DNA of 64,000 bases from Ctenosaura bakeri (taxonomy: Eukaryota > Chordata > Lepidosauria > Squamata > Iguanidae): assembly GCA_948474755.1 (NCBI GenBank), contig CAOLHI010001026.1, forward strand, positions 372,001-436,000, written 5' to 3'. The notes below the pieces were generated by a model. It searched no databases. It saw only the letters and a list, made by a program, of their open reading frames with translations, and was not told where the DNA came from. Positions 54,666-64,000 of the stretch are shown here, one piece after another. The stretch's first letter is position 1. Each line of letters starts with the position of its first letter. The position numbers were made by a program, and so were the translations under genes.

Positions 54666-57337
54666 TGTGGGCAGTACGAAGGAATAAGCAGTTTTTCCTT
54701 CTGTGTCATGATTCTCATAGCCCATGGAAAGATCTAAACCAACTTGGTTTTCAGGTAATCTGAGCAGGAGGGCCAGATCTACCACTTCTTTTAAATTTTT
54801 TAAACTTTTTTTTTATAAGCAAAAATCCAGAAATAATTAAAGTAGCAGTTGTGATGTTAAATAGTATTCTAAACACAAAATTCAAACAAATATAAGAACA
54901 ATTCCTTAGACATAAATGGGGTAAACTAATTGTTGATTAAACTACCATTAACTTTAGTTAAAGGAGTCACAATTGCTCTTTTGGGTTCCACATTTCAAGA
55001 TATCAAGTCATACAGATGTTTGTTTCACTATATCTAAAGGAGTTGGGTAAAAAGGAGGAATAGGTGTGTTGAGTGCAGAACTAACTGAATAGAGGTATTA
55101 CACAATGGGGAAGTGTAAGTACAAATAGATAAATGCCATTTTTTTCCCATTGATGTAGAAGAAGGAACTTAATCTAACTATATTGTATACAATATTTTAT
55201 TTATACTTAGGAAAATCAATTAAGTGATATTAAAATGAACAGTAAGAAGAGGAAATATAAAATGTAGAACACAGAACACAGAATATAGAATTTAGGAAAG
55301 AAGATACAATGAAACACTTTTAATTATTAAATCAGAGCTTGCAAAAGTAACTTTTCAGAATCCCACACTGGAGGGGGGATTATGGGAGATAAAGACCAAA
55401 AGGATATCTTTTTCTGGTCTCTTTTACTGGTTGTTAATGAATGATTAAATATTGCTTAATCTGATCCAAAACAAAGAGCAGGAAAGAGACAGAGAAGATC
55501 AACTAGGTTCACAATTTTGAGTACCGATGATATATGAAACTTTAAGATAGATGCTCTATTTTGGGATCTTGCACAGGTCACGCAAATGTTCTTTTCTCCT
55601 ACCTAGTCATATTAAATCATTTCATCTTTACTTTTTTGCTTTTTCCTCTCTTGTTTCCTCCCTACTTGGCCTCAGAATTGTTCCAGTTAACATTAAAATT
55701 TATGGGAAGTTGCTCTGTAAGGTTAAGGCAGCTGGGATCACTTTAGATGGCCAAACTAATTTGCAGTGACTCTAGTTAACCTTTTCTCACTTCTGGCAAA
55801 GAAAATTCAGAAATATTAGCATCTTAGAACTGTACTGAAGGGACAAGCTATTCCCTTCTGAGGTGTATGGAACAGAGCTGTGGGGAGATATTTAACACTC
55901 TGCGCAGAACATGATGGTCATTTTTCAGAAAATAGGTTTCTAAACTTTGGATCACTGGTGAAGGGACCATAGTTTTGAATTCTGCATCACACAAAAATGT
56001 TTCTTGCACTTGAAGAACTGTAAGGGTGGCTTCAAACCAAGTTTCAGTTCATTTTTGATCTGTACTTACCAACATTTGAATGGGGAAGAAACAGAAATTG
56101 ATTAATTTTCTCATTCTCTAAGTGAGAACATCATTTGAAAGTTTGCAAAAGCTAAGCATGGGAGAAAATGAAATGAATAGATTTGCCCATCCTTACTTAG
56201 GAGAAAAGGAATTGTTACCACCTGCTTCCTATTTGTACTAGTATAGTGCAAGTAGAGACGGGTATGAGAGAATGACAGAGAGAGAGAGTGAGAGAGGCAG
56301 ACAGACAGACAGAATTAAAAAGTAGAACACCTTCCTACATTCCAAAGCAGTCCTACATTTTTTAGCCACTGCATTCTATGCAGAATATCTCTTAACCATT
56401 ATATTTTGGCTAACCCTCCAAATGTACATTGAATCATTGTATCAGTAGGCCTCTGGGGCACATTCTGAGAATACACAGCTCAAGGATAGGAATCTTTGGC
56501 CCTCTAGATGTCTTGGATAACAAAAAGACTCAGCCAGCATGAACAGTGTTAAGGAATTACAATAAGAGTAGTAGTGCAATGCCTCTAGAAGCCCAAAAGT
56601 TCTTTTCTGTCTCATCCAAGATGGAGGAAGGGAACTACTGAAGGAGCAATGTGATGCCCTCTTGAAAATTCTTGGAGTAGAGATTTCCTCCATGATTTTA
56701 TCCAGATATTTTTGTTGGGAGTGGCAACCTCTGCATGCTTAATTAACTGGCTAGTTAGTTTGCATGTGTATTGTAGGCATAGAGGGGACTGTCTAGAGAA
56801 AACTTCCTGTTGTTTGGTCAACACCCACTTCACTTTGCATGTTCTCTTCCTCTTCCCTTTCTTTGTTCTTCAGCTTTCCTGCAAGCATGTGGTCTTCAGT
56901 TCTCCAGCAAGCATGCCTTCTCGTAAGTATGTGAGTTCTTATTTTTATCTTACTTTTCTGCAAGAATTTGAATCTGTGTAAACTATGCACAAGATTTTGT
57001 GAGTAAACTTTTCATATTTTTAACCAAACTGTTTGTGTTTATTTTGAGCTAGATTAAGTGTGTCTAGGATAGAGATGATGAAGTGGGACTGGTAATTTGT
57101 TCAACTTCTGCCTATGCATTACAAAATACTCTACTGATTGGGAGACTTATTACTAAAAATCTCTCAATTCCCCAACAATTTTCCTGTGACATAATTAATG
57201 TTGCATGCCAAATGATCTGAGCAGAAGATGCCTGTCTGTTTTCTTTGGAGTGGGCAACCACTATCTGTTGTTGCTGCATGTAAACAAACCTTTTTTCCCA
57301 TATGAAATTCCAATGTACTATCTCATTAGCTTTACAG

Positions 57338-57342
<5 letters not shown>
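54666..57342. other. Unique AT-rich stretch
   Basis: A GA/GACA tract lies at about 56277-56314 and homopolymer T near 54807-54816. Tandem words TCCAGCAAGCATG / CCTGCAAGCATG recur near 56878-56914. No gene recognised. Confidence 0.4.

Positions 57343-57371
<29 letters not shown>
57340..57371. repeat. (CA)n microsatellite
   Basis: About 15 CA units followed by AATAAACC. Confidence 0.93.
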
Positions 57372-57372
<1 letters not shown>

Positions 57373-57834
57373 TAAACCATAAAATCTCCATCGTATAATA
57401 GTTAAATGGAACTGAAATTCATTTGAAACTCATCAGGAGCGTGATGAAAGTAAGTCTTGTTTTCAATTAGACAAAAATCATAAAGATTTACATAAAATCC
57501 CCATACCAGCTAATTGACATGAATGTGAAGTTCTAAACAGTGCGCTAGAAATCCTCTGAGCCTACCCACAGGTCAGAGATCCCCGCTTCAGAAAGCAATG
57601 ATTATCCACCATGGAGAGAAGAATGTATGATGTGGGTTAACAAAGGCTGCACCTTTAAGAAATCAAAGGAAGGTTTCAAGATTCAATTAGGCTATACAGA
57701 ACAGAAACTTTATTTTCAGTGCTGCCCTTTGGCCACCTCTTAAATGCAGAATCCATTTTATGTTGCTGGAATGCTGCAGTTGCCATTGTCTTATAGCTGA
57801 ATCCAACTGCATACCGGCTACCTCAGCAAAGGCA
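57372..57834. other. Unique sequence
   Basis: No gene or repeat recognised. Confidence 0.4.
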
Positions 57835-57965
57835 ATCATAGAATCTTAGAGCTGGAAGGGACCACAAGGGCCATCTAGTCCAATTCTCCGCCATGCAGGA
57901 ATATACAGCTAAAGTATTTCTGAATGATGCCCATCCAACTCTGTTTGAAGAGAGTCCACCTGACC
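57835..57965 (-). mobile_element. CR1 3' end fragment (minus)
   Basis: CAATCATAGAATCTTAGAGC then TGGAAGGGACCACAAGGGCC, CATCTAGTCCAATTCTCCGC and CATGCAGGAATATACAGC is the complement of a CR1 3' UTR, of a different subfamily from the 31.6-kb copy. Confidence 0.85.
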
Positions 57966-58189
57966 AGCCTAACACAAAGGGTGCTCACTAATGGCTCTTC
58001 TTCATCCTGGATCCAAACCTAGGTAGTGGGTTGCATTCAACTCTTGATAGGCTACATGAATGATAGGCTACATTACTGAACTGTAGAATAGAGGGGTGAA
58101 ATAAAAGATCCCATAAATTCTTCATATAGCATACCCCCATCTTCTCCATACTGCATATCTAGGCTCAATAGTGCCTAGAGCAAGTGCAG

Positions 58190-58458
58190 AAGTTATGCCC
58201 CTAGGTGCTGTTGCAGTGGTGAGTGGGGGGAGGCAGGTGGGTGCAGGGGGTTGGCAAGTGGGCACAAGGGTGTCAAGCGGGCACAGGGGGTGGCAGCAAG
58301 TGGGGTTGGCAAGAGAGCATAGGGTGGCAGCGGGGAGCAGGGTGGTGGTGAGCAGGTACGGAGGTTGGCAATGGGGTGCGGGAGGTGACTAGCAGGTGCA
58401 GGGGTGGCGGCGGCAAGTGAGGGTGGCGAGTGGGTGCAGGGGGTGGCGAGTGGGCCAG
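58190..58458 (+). repeat. G-rich minisatellite
   Basis: Imperfect units of about 17-30 bp built from GGTGGC(A)AGYGGG and GTGCAGGGGGTTGGCAAG-like words. The plus strand is strongly G-rich with many GGG runs (for example GGGGGG at 58223-58228), so it could form G-quadruplexes. The flanking sequence is AT-rich. Confidence 0.85.
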
Positions 58459-58505
58459 ACCCAGGCACGCATCCCAGTTACCCCACCCTTTTGTTTAGAA
58501 GTGAC

Positions 58506-58632
58506 TCATAGAATCATAGCATCAAAGAGGAGGGGGCCTCATGGCCTCTCATATCCAACCCCCTACTCACTACAGGATCTCAAGATAGAGCATCTTCAGA
58601 AAGTAGCTATCCAGCCTCTTTTTGAAGAGTGT
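58506..58632 (-). mobile_element. CR1 3' end fragment (minus)
   Basis: CTCATAGAATCATAGCATCA then TATCCAACCCCCTACTCAC and CATCCAGCCTCTTTTTGAAG-like sequence is a diverged complement of a CR1 3' UTR. Confidence 0.75.
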
Positions 58633-58636
58633 GCTC

Positions 58637-58895
58637 ACACTACACAGTTGAAACACCTTCAACTGCCATGGCTTTATCCTATGGAATCCTAAATTTTGTT
58701 GTATGGTAAGGATCTTTTGTTGTATGGTAAGGACCTCAGAATTCTCTGCCAAAGGGCTCGTGTCATGTGGGAAAAGAGCTAGAGCTCTCTAAGAGATAAT
58801 TCAATGTATCTCATGAATTACAAATCCCAGGATTTCATAGGATGAAACCAAGACAGAAAGTGTTATAATGCTACCATATCTGTGCAGTATAGATA
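58637..58895. mobile_element. Foldback MITE, family D, diverged
   Basis: CACACTACACAGTTGAAACA, CAACTGCCATGG and CTATGGAATCCTAAATTTTG on the left are mirrored by ACAAATCCCAGGATTTCATA and GTGCAGTATAG on the right. GTTGTATGGTAAGGA is locally duplicated at 58699-58733. Related to 10233-10437. Confidence 0.65.
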
Positions 58896-59515
58896 ACACT
58901 CAAGGATTAACTAAGGCTGGCATGAACAGTATTTGAGAAGGAGAAGTGAAGAACTAGAGAGAGTAGGAGGAGCATATTATTGAGTCTTCCTCTGACATCT
59001 CACCTTAGGAAAGAGCCATGAGTAAAGGAGAAGAGTGAACCTTTACAAAGATCCATCTTCCAGTCTGGATAAAGAGAGAATTATGTGAACCATTTGTGCA
59101 TGAAGAAAAGATAATGCTGATGTTCTCAGCCTGAAATTCTGCATTACTAATTTCCCCAAACACTGAATTGAGAATGCCATAGCACAATTAGCCCAACAAA
59201 AGTTGCCTGAGGCTACGCTCATCACAGCCCACTTGCTTCCAAGGAAATACATTCAGTGATTGAGGTGCCCGTTTATTGAAATCATGGCATTGCATTTACT
59301 TGAACATAATGTCCATTTAGGTTTGCTACTGGCAATAAGCTGGGTTTCTGTTCATTTGTTCTGTCTAGGAGCTGGGGGACATACTGCACAAGCCAAATAG
59401 AGGGTCCACCAGTTTGCGTGTGGTTAGAAGCTTGAATCTAACCTCACCACAAGGCAGGCTGAAATGGCCCTTGAGGTGGCAGATGATGAATGGTGGGGAA
59501 CAGAAAATCAGCTAA
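58896..59515. other. Unique sequence
   Basis: No gene or repeat recognised. Confidence 0.4.
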
Positions 59516-59555
59516 GAGAGAGAGAGAAAGAGAGAGAGGGAGGTATATATATTAC

Positions 59556-59586
<31 letters not shown>

Positions 59587-59662
59587 CTTCTTCTTCTTCT
59601 TCTTCTTCTTCCTCCTCCTCCTCCTCCTCCTCCTCCTCCTCCTCCTCCTCCTCCTCCTCCTC
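59516..59662. repeat. Compound (AG)n / (CTT)n(CCT)n microsatellite
   Basis: A GA-rich run (59516-59541) is followed by TATATATATTACA, then about 18 CTT units and about 17 CCT units. The long mirror-type homopyrimidine tract could form triplex (H-DNA). It adjoins a reversed retroposon end (TTTCCCACCTTTATCTCAAT). Confidence 0.95.
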
Positions 59663-59900
59663 TTTCCCACCTTTATCTCAATAATGGAGCTCAAGGCAGC
59701 ATAGATCATATTTAAAAACAATAGATTTTTTAAAAATGACACAAACTTCAGTGAAACTATAAATATAAGAGTTATTTTAAAGACAGCTATAAACAATTTA
59801 GTTTCTAAATAATCTATAAAGTTAAAAACAATACAATTCATTAAAAGACTGTACTAACCACAAAACAGCACCATATCTCATAAAAAGTACATCTGATTTA
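59663..59900 (-). mobile_element. Retroposon 3' region, first part
   Basis: TTTCCCACCTTTATCTCAAT then GGAGCTCAAGGCAGC is the reversed end of the same kind of element as 38234-38735. Its A-rich body runs to TTA at 59898-59900, where the MITE inserted. Confidence 0.6.
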
Positions 59901-60334
59901 AGCCCTTTTCGCACAGCATTTTGCAAGCGAGAGGGCCCCTTAGCGTTGCGTAAATGTGAGGAGCGGTCTGCATGATGCACTCACATTTACGCAACGCTCA
60001 AGAGCCGGACGCGCAGTGCATATGCATTTTTTTATTTTCGGCTTTTAGCAAAAATGCTGCACACTTGTGCACCGGTCAGGGGCCTGGGGCATACTCACCT
60101 GCTGTGCGAAGCGTCCTGAGCCACGCCAGTCGCGCTTCCTGCCCCAGCACTAGCCTCCAACTCCCAGGCTGCACTGCAGAAGGAAGGGGTGGGGCGGGGC
60201 GCTCACGCAACCAGGAAGGAGCTGCAGAGCCCAGGAAGCAGGGAAGCAGCATGGAAGTGGCAGTGTTCCTTCCGAGGCTTCTCGCGTGAGAACCCCTGCC
60301 CAGCAGTGCGAATGGGTAACGTGAGAAAAGGGCC
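59901..60334. mobile_element. MITE, family B2, TTA duplication
   Basis: It begins AGCCCTTTTCGCACAGC and ends GTGAGAAAAGGGCC, with TTA at 59898-59900 and 60335-60337. The first 38 bp fold back on themselves as in 17383. The interior is GC- and CpG-rich with CAAAAATGCTGCA and a minus-strand GTGAGT at 60093-60098. It splits a retroposon whose two parts flank it. Confidence 0.87.
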
Positions 60335-60337
60335 TTA

Positions 60338-60475
60338 GTTTCTAAAAGCCTGGTGGCACAAGGATGTTTTAATGTGCCAGCAGAAAAACAAGGGCAGAGC
60401 CACCCTGGCCTCCCAGGGAGGGAGTTTCAAAGTCTGGGAGCAGCAACCAAGGAGGCCTTCTCCCTTTGCCTAGCT
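60338..60475 (-). mobile_element. Retroposon 3' region, second part
   Basis: AAAAGCCTGGTGGCACAAGG then CCCAGGGAGGGAGTTTCAAA, GTCTGGGAGCAGCAACCAAG and GAGGCCTTCTCCC correspond to the GGAAAGGAGTTCCAGAGCC and GAGAAGGCCCTCTCCC blocks at 38490-38540. Confidence 0.65.
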
Positions 60476-61399
60476 TAGGTTTTCTGCCCTTGGGTTGGCA
60501 ATGTGGCTTTGGTAAGCAGCTAAGGACAGTTCTTGTTCAGGAATCAAACAGACAGCATAGTGTTCAGTGTCAAGAGACTACAAGAGATTATTCAAAACTG
60601 AGGGTTTTTATACCCAAATTCTACCTTACAAGTATGGATGTGAATTGCTCTCCAAGCCAAGTGGACAATTGGAATTGCAACACAAACAATGAGGTTCGGA
60701 CAGAGTTAATAGTGTTAGTATTTAGGTAACAATTGGGTAATGGCTGTTGTAATAGCTCTGTATTGTGGAGAGGTTGGAAAGACAAAGCAGGGAAACATCC
60801 AGGTGTGAGGGAAAAGGGTTAAAACAATCACAGTTTGGTGGTAACTCCCCTTTTCTGCTCTGAGATGTCCATCTTTAGCATAAGCCTATTGTCTCTAGAG
60901 TTGCCTTGCAATCTGCCTGACAATGACTTTGGTTTCACCTAGGAGGGGTGTGGTGGATCTGCCTTGCCATCTCACATTTAGTCAGTAATTTTCCTCTTTC
61001 CAGGTTGACCTTTCAGTCACCTCAGATTCTATTTTATATCGATGCTAATTAATGTAGTTCCAATCATACAATATTGCCAATTAAGCCATACGAATCTTGG
61101 GGGGTGCACAGGGCTGTAATAGCCCTAGATTCTCCAACATTTTTGCCTGCATGAAAGCCTACAAGATACACAAGAGTGTCGAACTGCATTCCACACGGTG
61201 TGTTTAAGGTACAGTCCCTCTGTGTAAGCATACATTTTGAAAACCCGTTTACTACATAATTCTCTCTCTCTTTTTTCCCCTTCCCAGCTGTGCTAATTCC
61301 TCTCCAAGGTTACCCTGCTATCTTTTTCCATTATGGAAATAGTGTTATTTTTTTCAATCATGCCAATGGATGATTTAGTATGCAAAAGGATATACAAAC
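60476..61399. other. Unique sequence
   Basis: No gene or repeat recognised. An 11-bp pyrimidine run lies near 61261-61278. Confidence 0.4.
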
Positions 61400-61552
61400 C
61401 TTATTTCATTTATCCTTCAACAGCAGCTCTGTGAGGTAGGGCTTTATTATTCCTCTGTTCCAGAGATGCAGCAGAGGCTGAACAAGAGCAAATGCTTCCA
61501 AGGCCACTCAGCAAATCCTTGGCTAAGCTGGGATTTGAACTTAGTTCAGGTT
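61400..61552 (-). mobile_element. MIR-like CORE-SINE remnant (minus)
   Basis: The plus strand shows TCATTTATCCTTCAACAGCA, GCTCTGTGAGGTAGGGCTTT, ATTATTCCTCTGTTCCAGAG and GCTGGGATTTGAAC. This order matches the complement of the MIR core: the CTATGAGGTAGGTACTATTA region, the GATGAGG.AACTGAGG region and the B-box GGGATTCGAAC. An ancient amniote-wide repeat, from memory of the consensus. Confidence 0.65.
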
Positions 61553-61921
61553 TGCCACAAGAACACCTTAATGTCTTGTCTGCATTTTTGCAGGCTGTTT
61601 TGAGTGCTTGTCCAGCACTAACGCCTTTAACAGGGGAGTGGTAATTTCCTATTCTTTCTGTCAAGAGGAAACTGGCAAAAAGAACTGCACCCTGCTCCAC
61701 AAGCTAATTTAGCTGGGGTGTTTGGATATTTAAAGAGGGCTAAACCAACTTTTTGTGATATTCATTCTTACGCAAATCTTATTTCATTTATCCTTGTTTC
61801 ATTCATCATTTGATGAGCTTGGGAATTTTCTTTGTAAAGTCCAACGTCAATGAAATTTCACATTTTATTACAAATAGATCTATTTTTCTGCATTTGTTGG
61901 TCTAGTTTACAATTAAAGATC
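61553..61921. other. Unique sequence
   Basis: CTTATTTCATTTATCCTT occurs at about 61778-61796, repeating the phrase at 61400. No gene recognised. Confidence 0.4.
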
Positions 61922-62255
61922 TACAGTGGCCCCTCAGCTTTCACAAGGTTCAGGGTGCAGAACCCTTGTGAAAGTCAAAAAACTGTGAATGGTCCCCCCG
62001 TAGCCATGAGCACTCCTCCTCCCATTCCCTTGCCTTTGTCCTGGTGTGTGTACCTTCCTTCTCTGTGCCTTCCTTTTCCACCCTCAGGCAAAAGGCAAGG
62101 GAATGGAAGGGGTAGCCCTGTGCATGAGGAAGGTATGTGCTTGTCTCCCCTCCATTATCCCCTCCCATTATCTTCCCTTTTGCCCAGGCATATGTGCTTT
62201 CCTTCCACGTGCCCGCACAAAAGGCAAGCAAATTGGAACAACAACAACAACAACA
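61922..62255. mobile_element. Degenerate pogo/Tigger-like element
   Basis: CAGTGGCCCCTCAGCTTTCA then CAAGGTTCAGGGTGCAGAAC, CCTTGTGAAAGTCAAAAAAC and TGTGAATGG follow the CAGTGGTCCCTCG....GGTTAGGGGTC opening I recall for reptile pogo-like repeats. GGCAAAAGGCAAG-type words repeat inside. The right end is lost in (AAC)n at about 62238-62255. Confidence 0.5.
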
Positions 62256-62384
62256 CTCTAGATTCTTCTTTAGTAATCTGTGTTCTTGCAAGTGTCCTAA
62301 GAACTCCCCCTTCTGAACAGAATGCTTCTCCCACACATTACTCCTTATTCTTTTTTGAGGTCATATCAAAACACTGTTGTCAAT

Positions 62385-62612
62385 GTTATGTGCCTTCAAG
62401 TGACTCTGACTTATAACAACCCTATCATAGGATTTTCTTGGCAGGATTCATTCAGAGGAGCTGTGCCACTGCTTTCTTGTAAGGCTGAGAGAGTGCATGA
62501 TACCCAAGGTCATCCAGTGGGATTTCATATCTAAGCCAGGATTTGTGCTTTGGTCTCCCAGAGTCCTATAGAGCTCTTTCACTCTCCACCATTATAACAC
62601 TCTGATTCCACT
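62385..62612 (-). mobile_element. tRNA-derived SINE (minus)
   Basis: The plus strand shows ATGTGCCTTCAAGTGACTCT, GACTTATAACAACCCTATCA, GGATTTTCTTGGCAGGATTC, CCAAGGTCATCCAGTGGGAT and TTTGGTCTCCCAGAGTCCTA. It is the complement of the SINE at 43256. Confidence 0.82.
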
Positions 62613-62630
62613 CCTAATCCACCACCACCC

Positions 62631-62672
62631 CCTTATTTATTTATTTATTTAGTTAGTTAGTTAGTTATTGGT
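62631..62672. repeat. (TTTA)n(TTAG)n microsatellite
   Basis: TTATTTATTTATTTATTTAG passes into TTAGTTAGTTAGTTATTGG, immediately before the LTR target site. Confidence 0.88.
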
Positions 62673-63112
62673 TGTGCTGTTATCACGGTTATGATTTGTC
62701 TGGTGAGAGCACTAGATATCCTTTTGATATCAAATAATTTGGCCTTTGCTTGACCTTTCTCTGCCACCCTACTCCACGTGTTTGCAGAGGTCCACCGGAC
62801 AAGCACGTATTGGGCGTGGCCGTTAATGGTTGTACATTCCAAACCTCAGGCAGGCAGGCAACTTAAGCCTCTCCGATGCTTTAGGGAAAAACCTTCTTGC
62901 AAACCGGCTTTGCTCAGAGCGAATCTTTACAGAGATGCACGGCCACGAGCTGAGCCATTTCTTTATGTCGGGCCATTTACATACTGGCCATACTATTGTC
63001 ATCCAGCGCTGAGCCCATCATGCAAAACTTGATCTTTTCCAACTCCTTTGTCCAGCTCCAAATTTCCTTTGTTCTCACCAAGCATGGCATAGCCTGTAGG
63101 TAAAATCCACCC

Positions 63113-63119
63113 TATAAAA
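63113..63119 (+). promoter_or_regulatory. LTR TATA box
   Basis: TATAAAA in CCACCCTATAAAAAG, equivalent to 13794-13800. Confidence 0.75.
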
Positions 63120-63350
63120 AGTCCCCATTTTCTGGACTTCCTCGGAACACTTTGGACTTCCATCCCACCTTGCTGTCGGTTTGTCCAGTGAACTCCCCTC
63201 AGTGAATCGCGCTGAGCTTCCTTCCCTGCCACCTCCTCTTCTCTCCAGGACTTACGAGACCAGGTGTCGTATTACCCATTCCCCCACAACTCTCCATTTC
63301 TATTTCTCAGTTAGTTAGTGTATGTCTTGTCTTTCATGTTGCTTGTCTTC

Positions 63351-63356
63351 AATAAA
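63351..63356 (+). promoter_or_regulatory. LTR polyadenylation signal
   Basis: AATAAA about 230 bp downstream of the TATA box, equivalent to 14029-14034. Confidence 0.75.
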
Positions 63357-63634
63357 ATATTATTTGTTACTTTAAAACCTTGTCTAGCTGCTCTCTGACC
63401 CGACGCTGTATACATAGGGTGAAAGATCCTAGCTAAAGTTACCCTACCTCTCGTTGGCTTAAGAGAGTGCTCGAGCTTAATTTCCCCATCTTGTGCTTTT
63501 ATTTGGTTATTTGGGCACCCCTCCCGGGATCCCCAACATACAGGGTAACAGTGCCACTTGCAAAGATTAGCTGAATTGTTCTCTCTTCCCCATAGATTCC
63601 ATCTTCCTACTTTGGTTTCTTTCTTAACTCACTG

Positions 63635-64000
63635 TTTTGGCAAATTCTGGGGGGGGGACGGGCGAAAACACCCGAAAACGGAGCTTACCAGCAGCCGTGT
63701 GATTTCGCTGCTCCACAGTCCTACGGCGTCCCAAATGGCAGCTTCCGGTTGGTGGAAGAAGCCAACCAGAGAAGCTCGCCAGCCGGAAGCCCACCCCTGG
63801 CAGATCTGCAGGCACGCACTTGCACATGCCTGCAAATCTGCTTCAGAGCCGGGCGACGGAGCGGCACGGGGTTGGGTGCTCCGTGATTTTTAAAAACCTC
63901 TAAAAAGAGGATTTTAAAAAACATGCCGCGTGACCAGTTCCGGTTGCTACTGTGTGGATTGAGGTGTGGAACTACAAAAAGTAGTCCACCCCAGTCAACG
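63635..64000. mobile_element. CpG-rich MITE, family B3, cut by window end
   Basis: Reverse complement of the 19014-19484 element: CGCTGCTCCACAG, GGCAGCTTCCGGTTGGTGG, GAAGCTCGCCAGCCGGAAG, CAGATCTGCAGGCACGCACT and GCGGCACGGGGTTGGGTGC match in order. The left end (GGCAAATTCTGG) is a decayed GGCCCTTTCYGG terminus. A minus-strand GTAAGC at 63683-63688, about 48 bp from the end, matches the donor-like site at 19435. The right end lies beyond the window. Confidence 0.83.

Larger units (their letters stand above)
62678..63550 (+). mobile_element. Solo LTR, same family as 13363, GTGC duplication
   Basis: The 873-bp element opens TGTTATCACGG and closes CAGGGTAACA, with GTGC at 62674-62677 and 63551-63554. 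It follows 13363-14230 through GATATCCTTTTGATATC, the TTTGCAGAGGTCC block, the TATA box (63113-63119), AATAAA (63351-63356) and the CGACGCTGTATACAT block in U5. CpG positions in the two copies differ by the expected decay. No internal viral genes are present. Confidence 0.92.

Noticed and set aside
59512..59841. Open frames encoding poly-Ser, poly-Leu/Pro or poly-Arg/Lys
   Set aside because: They are translations of the CTT/CCT microsatellite in different frames.
61850..62416. 188-codon open frame
   Set aside because: It crosses a degenerate Tigger-like repeat, an AAC microsatellite and the start of a SINE. Composition is Pro/Ser-rich with no domain.

Overview
This window looks like vertebrate, probably squamate (lizard), nuclear DNA. 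The evidence is the repeat mixture: CR1 LINEs with a terminal ATTCTATG-type octamer tail, L1 LINE 3' ends, SINEs derived from tRNA and from 5S rRNA, palindromic hAT and Harbinger-like MITEs, pogo/Tigger-like elements and many microsatellites. The species assignment is inference. I found no convincing host protein-coding exon, no tRNA or rRNA gene, no CRISPR array and no prokaryotic operon structure. The region reads as intergenic or intronic sequence built up by repeated transposon insertion.

Layout. 0-10 kb holds foldback MITEs (493-671, 1941-2140, 7385-7586), a 5'-truncated L1 with an 18-bp target-site duplication (TSD) (3143-3773), a CpG-rich 499-bp MITE (5850-6348) and a hAT-type MITE (7022-7227). 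10-20 kb holds two solo retroviral-type LTRs (10905-11781 and 13363-14230), a Tigger-like element, and a nest around 17.4-19.8 kb in which an L1 with a 19-bp TSD and a MITE sit inside an inverted pair of Penelope-like tails. 20-31 kb is mostly unique AT-rich sequence with scattered SINEs and one hAT MITE. 31.6-34.4 kb carries the largest coding relic, a CR1 ORF2 covering endonuclease plus reverse transcriptase, open except for one frameshift near 33050 and inserted inside an older palindromic hAT element. 38-41 kb has older antisense CR1 pieces. 46-52.5 kb has a GC-rich hAT element with a perfect 8-bp TSD, a palindromic MITE, a short antisense CR1 flanked by a perfect 32-bp repeat, and a Tigger element split by a MITE. 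57.8-64 kb has CR1 tails, a G-rich minisatellite, a large pyrimidine microsatellite, a retroposon split by a MITE, a third solo LTR (62678-63550) and a CpG-rich MITE cut by the window end.

How the parts relate. Nesting gives relative ages: MITEs with 3-bp TSDs lie inside Tigger and retroposon copies, so they are younger, and the CR1 at 31.6 kb is younger than the hAT element it splits. The three LTRs belong to one family, share orientation and each has its own 4-bp duplication, so they are independent insertions reduced to solo LTRs. The most unusual signals are the near-perfect hairpins of the 170-200-bp MITE family, near-consensus splice-donor motifs at repeated positions in the CpG-rich MITEs, hammerhead-ribozyme-like cores in three Penelope-like tails, and the 32-bp duplication around a CR1. 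I did not find a clearly new multi-gene system.
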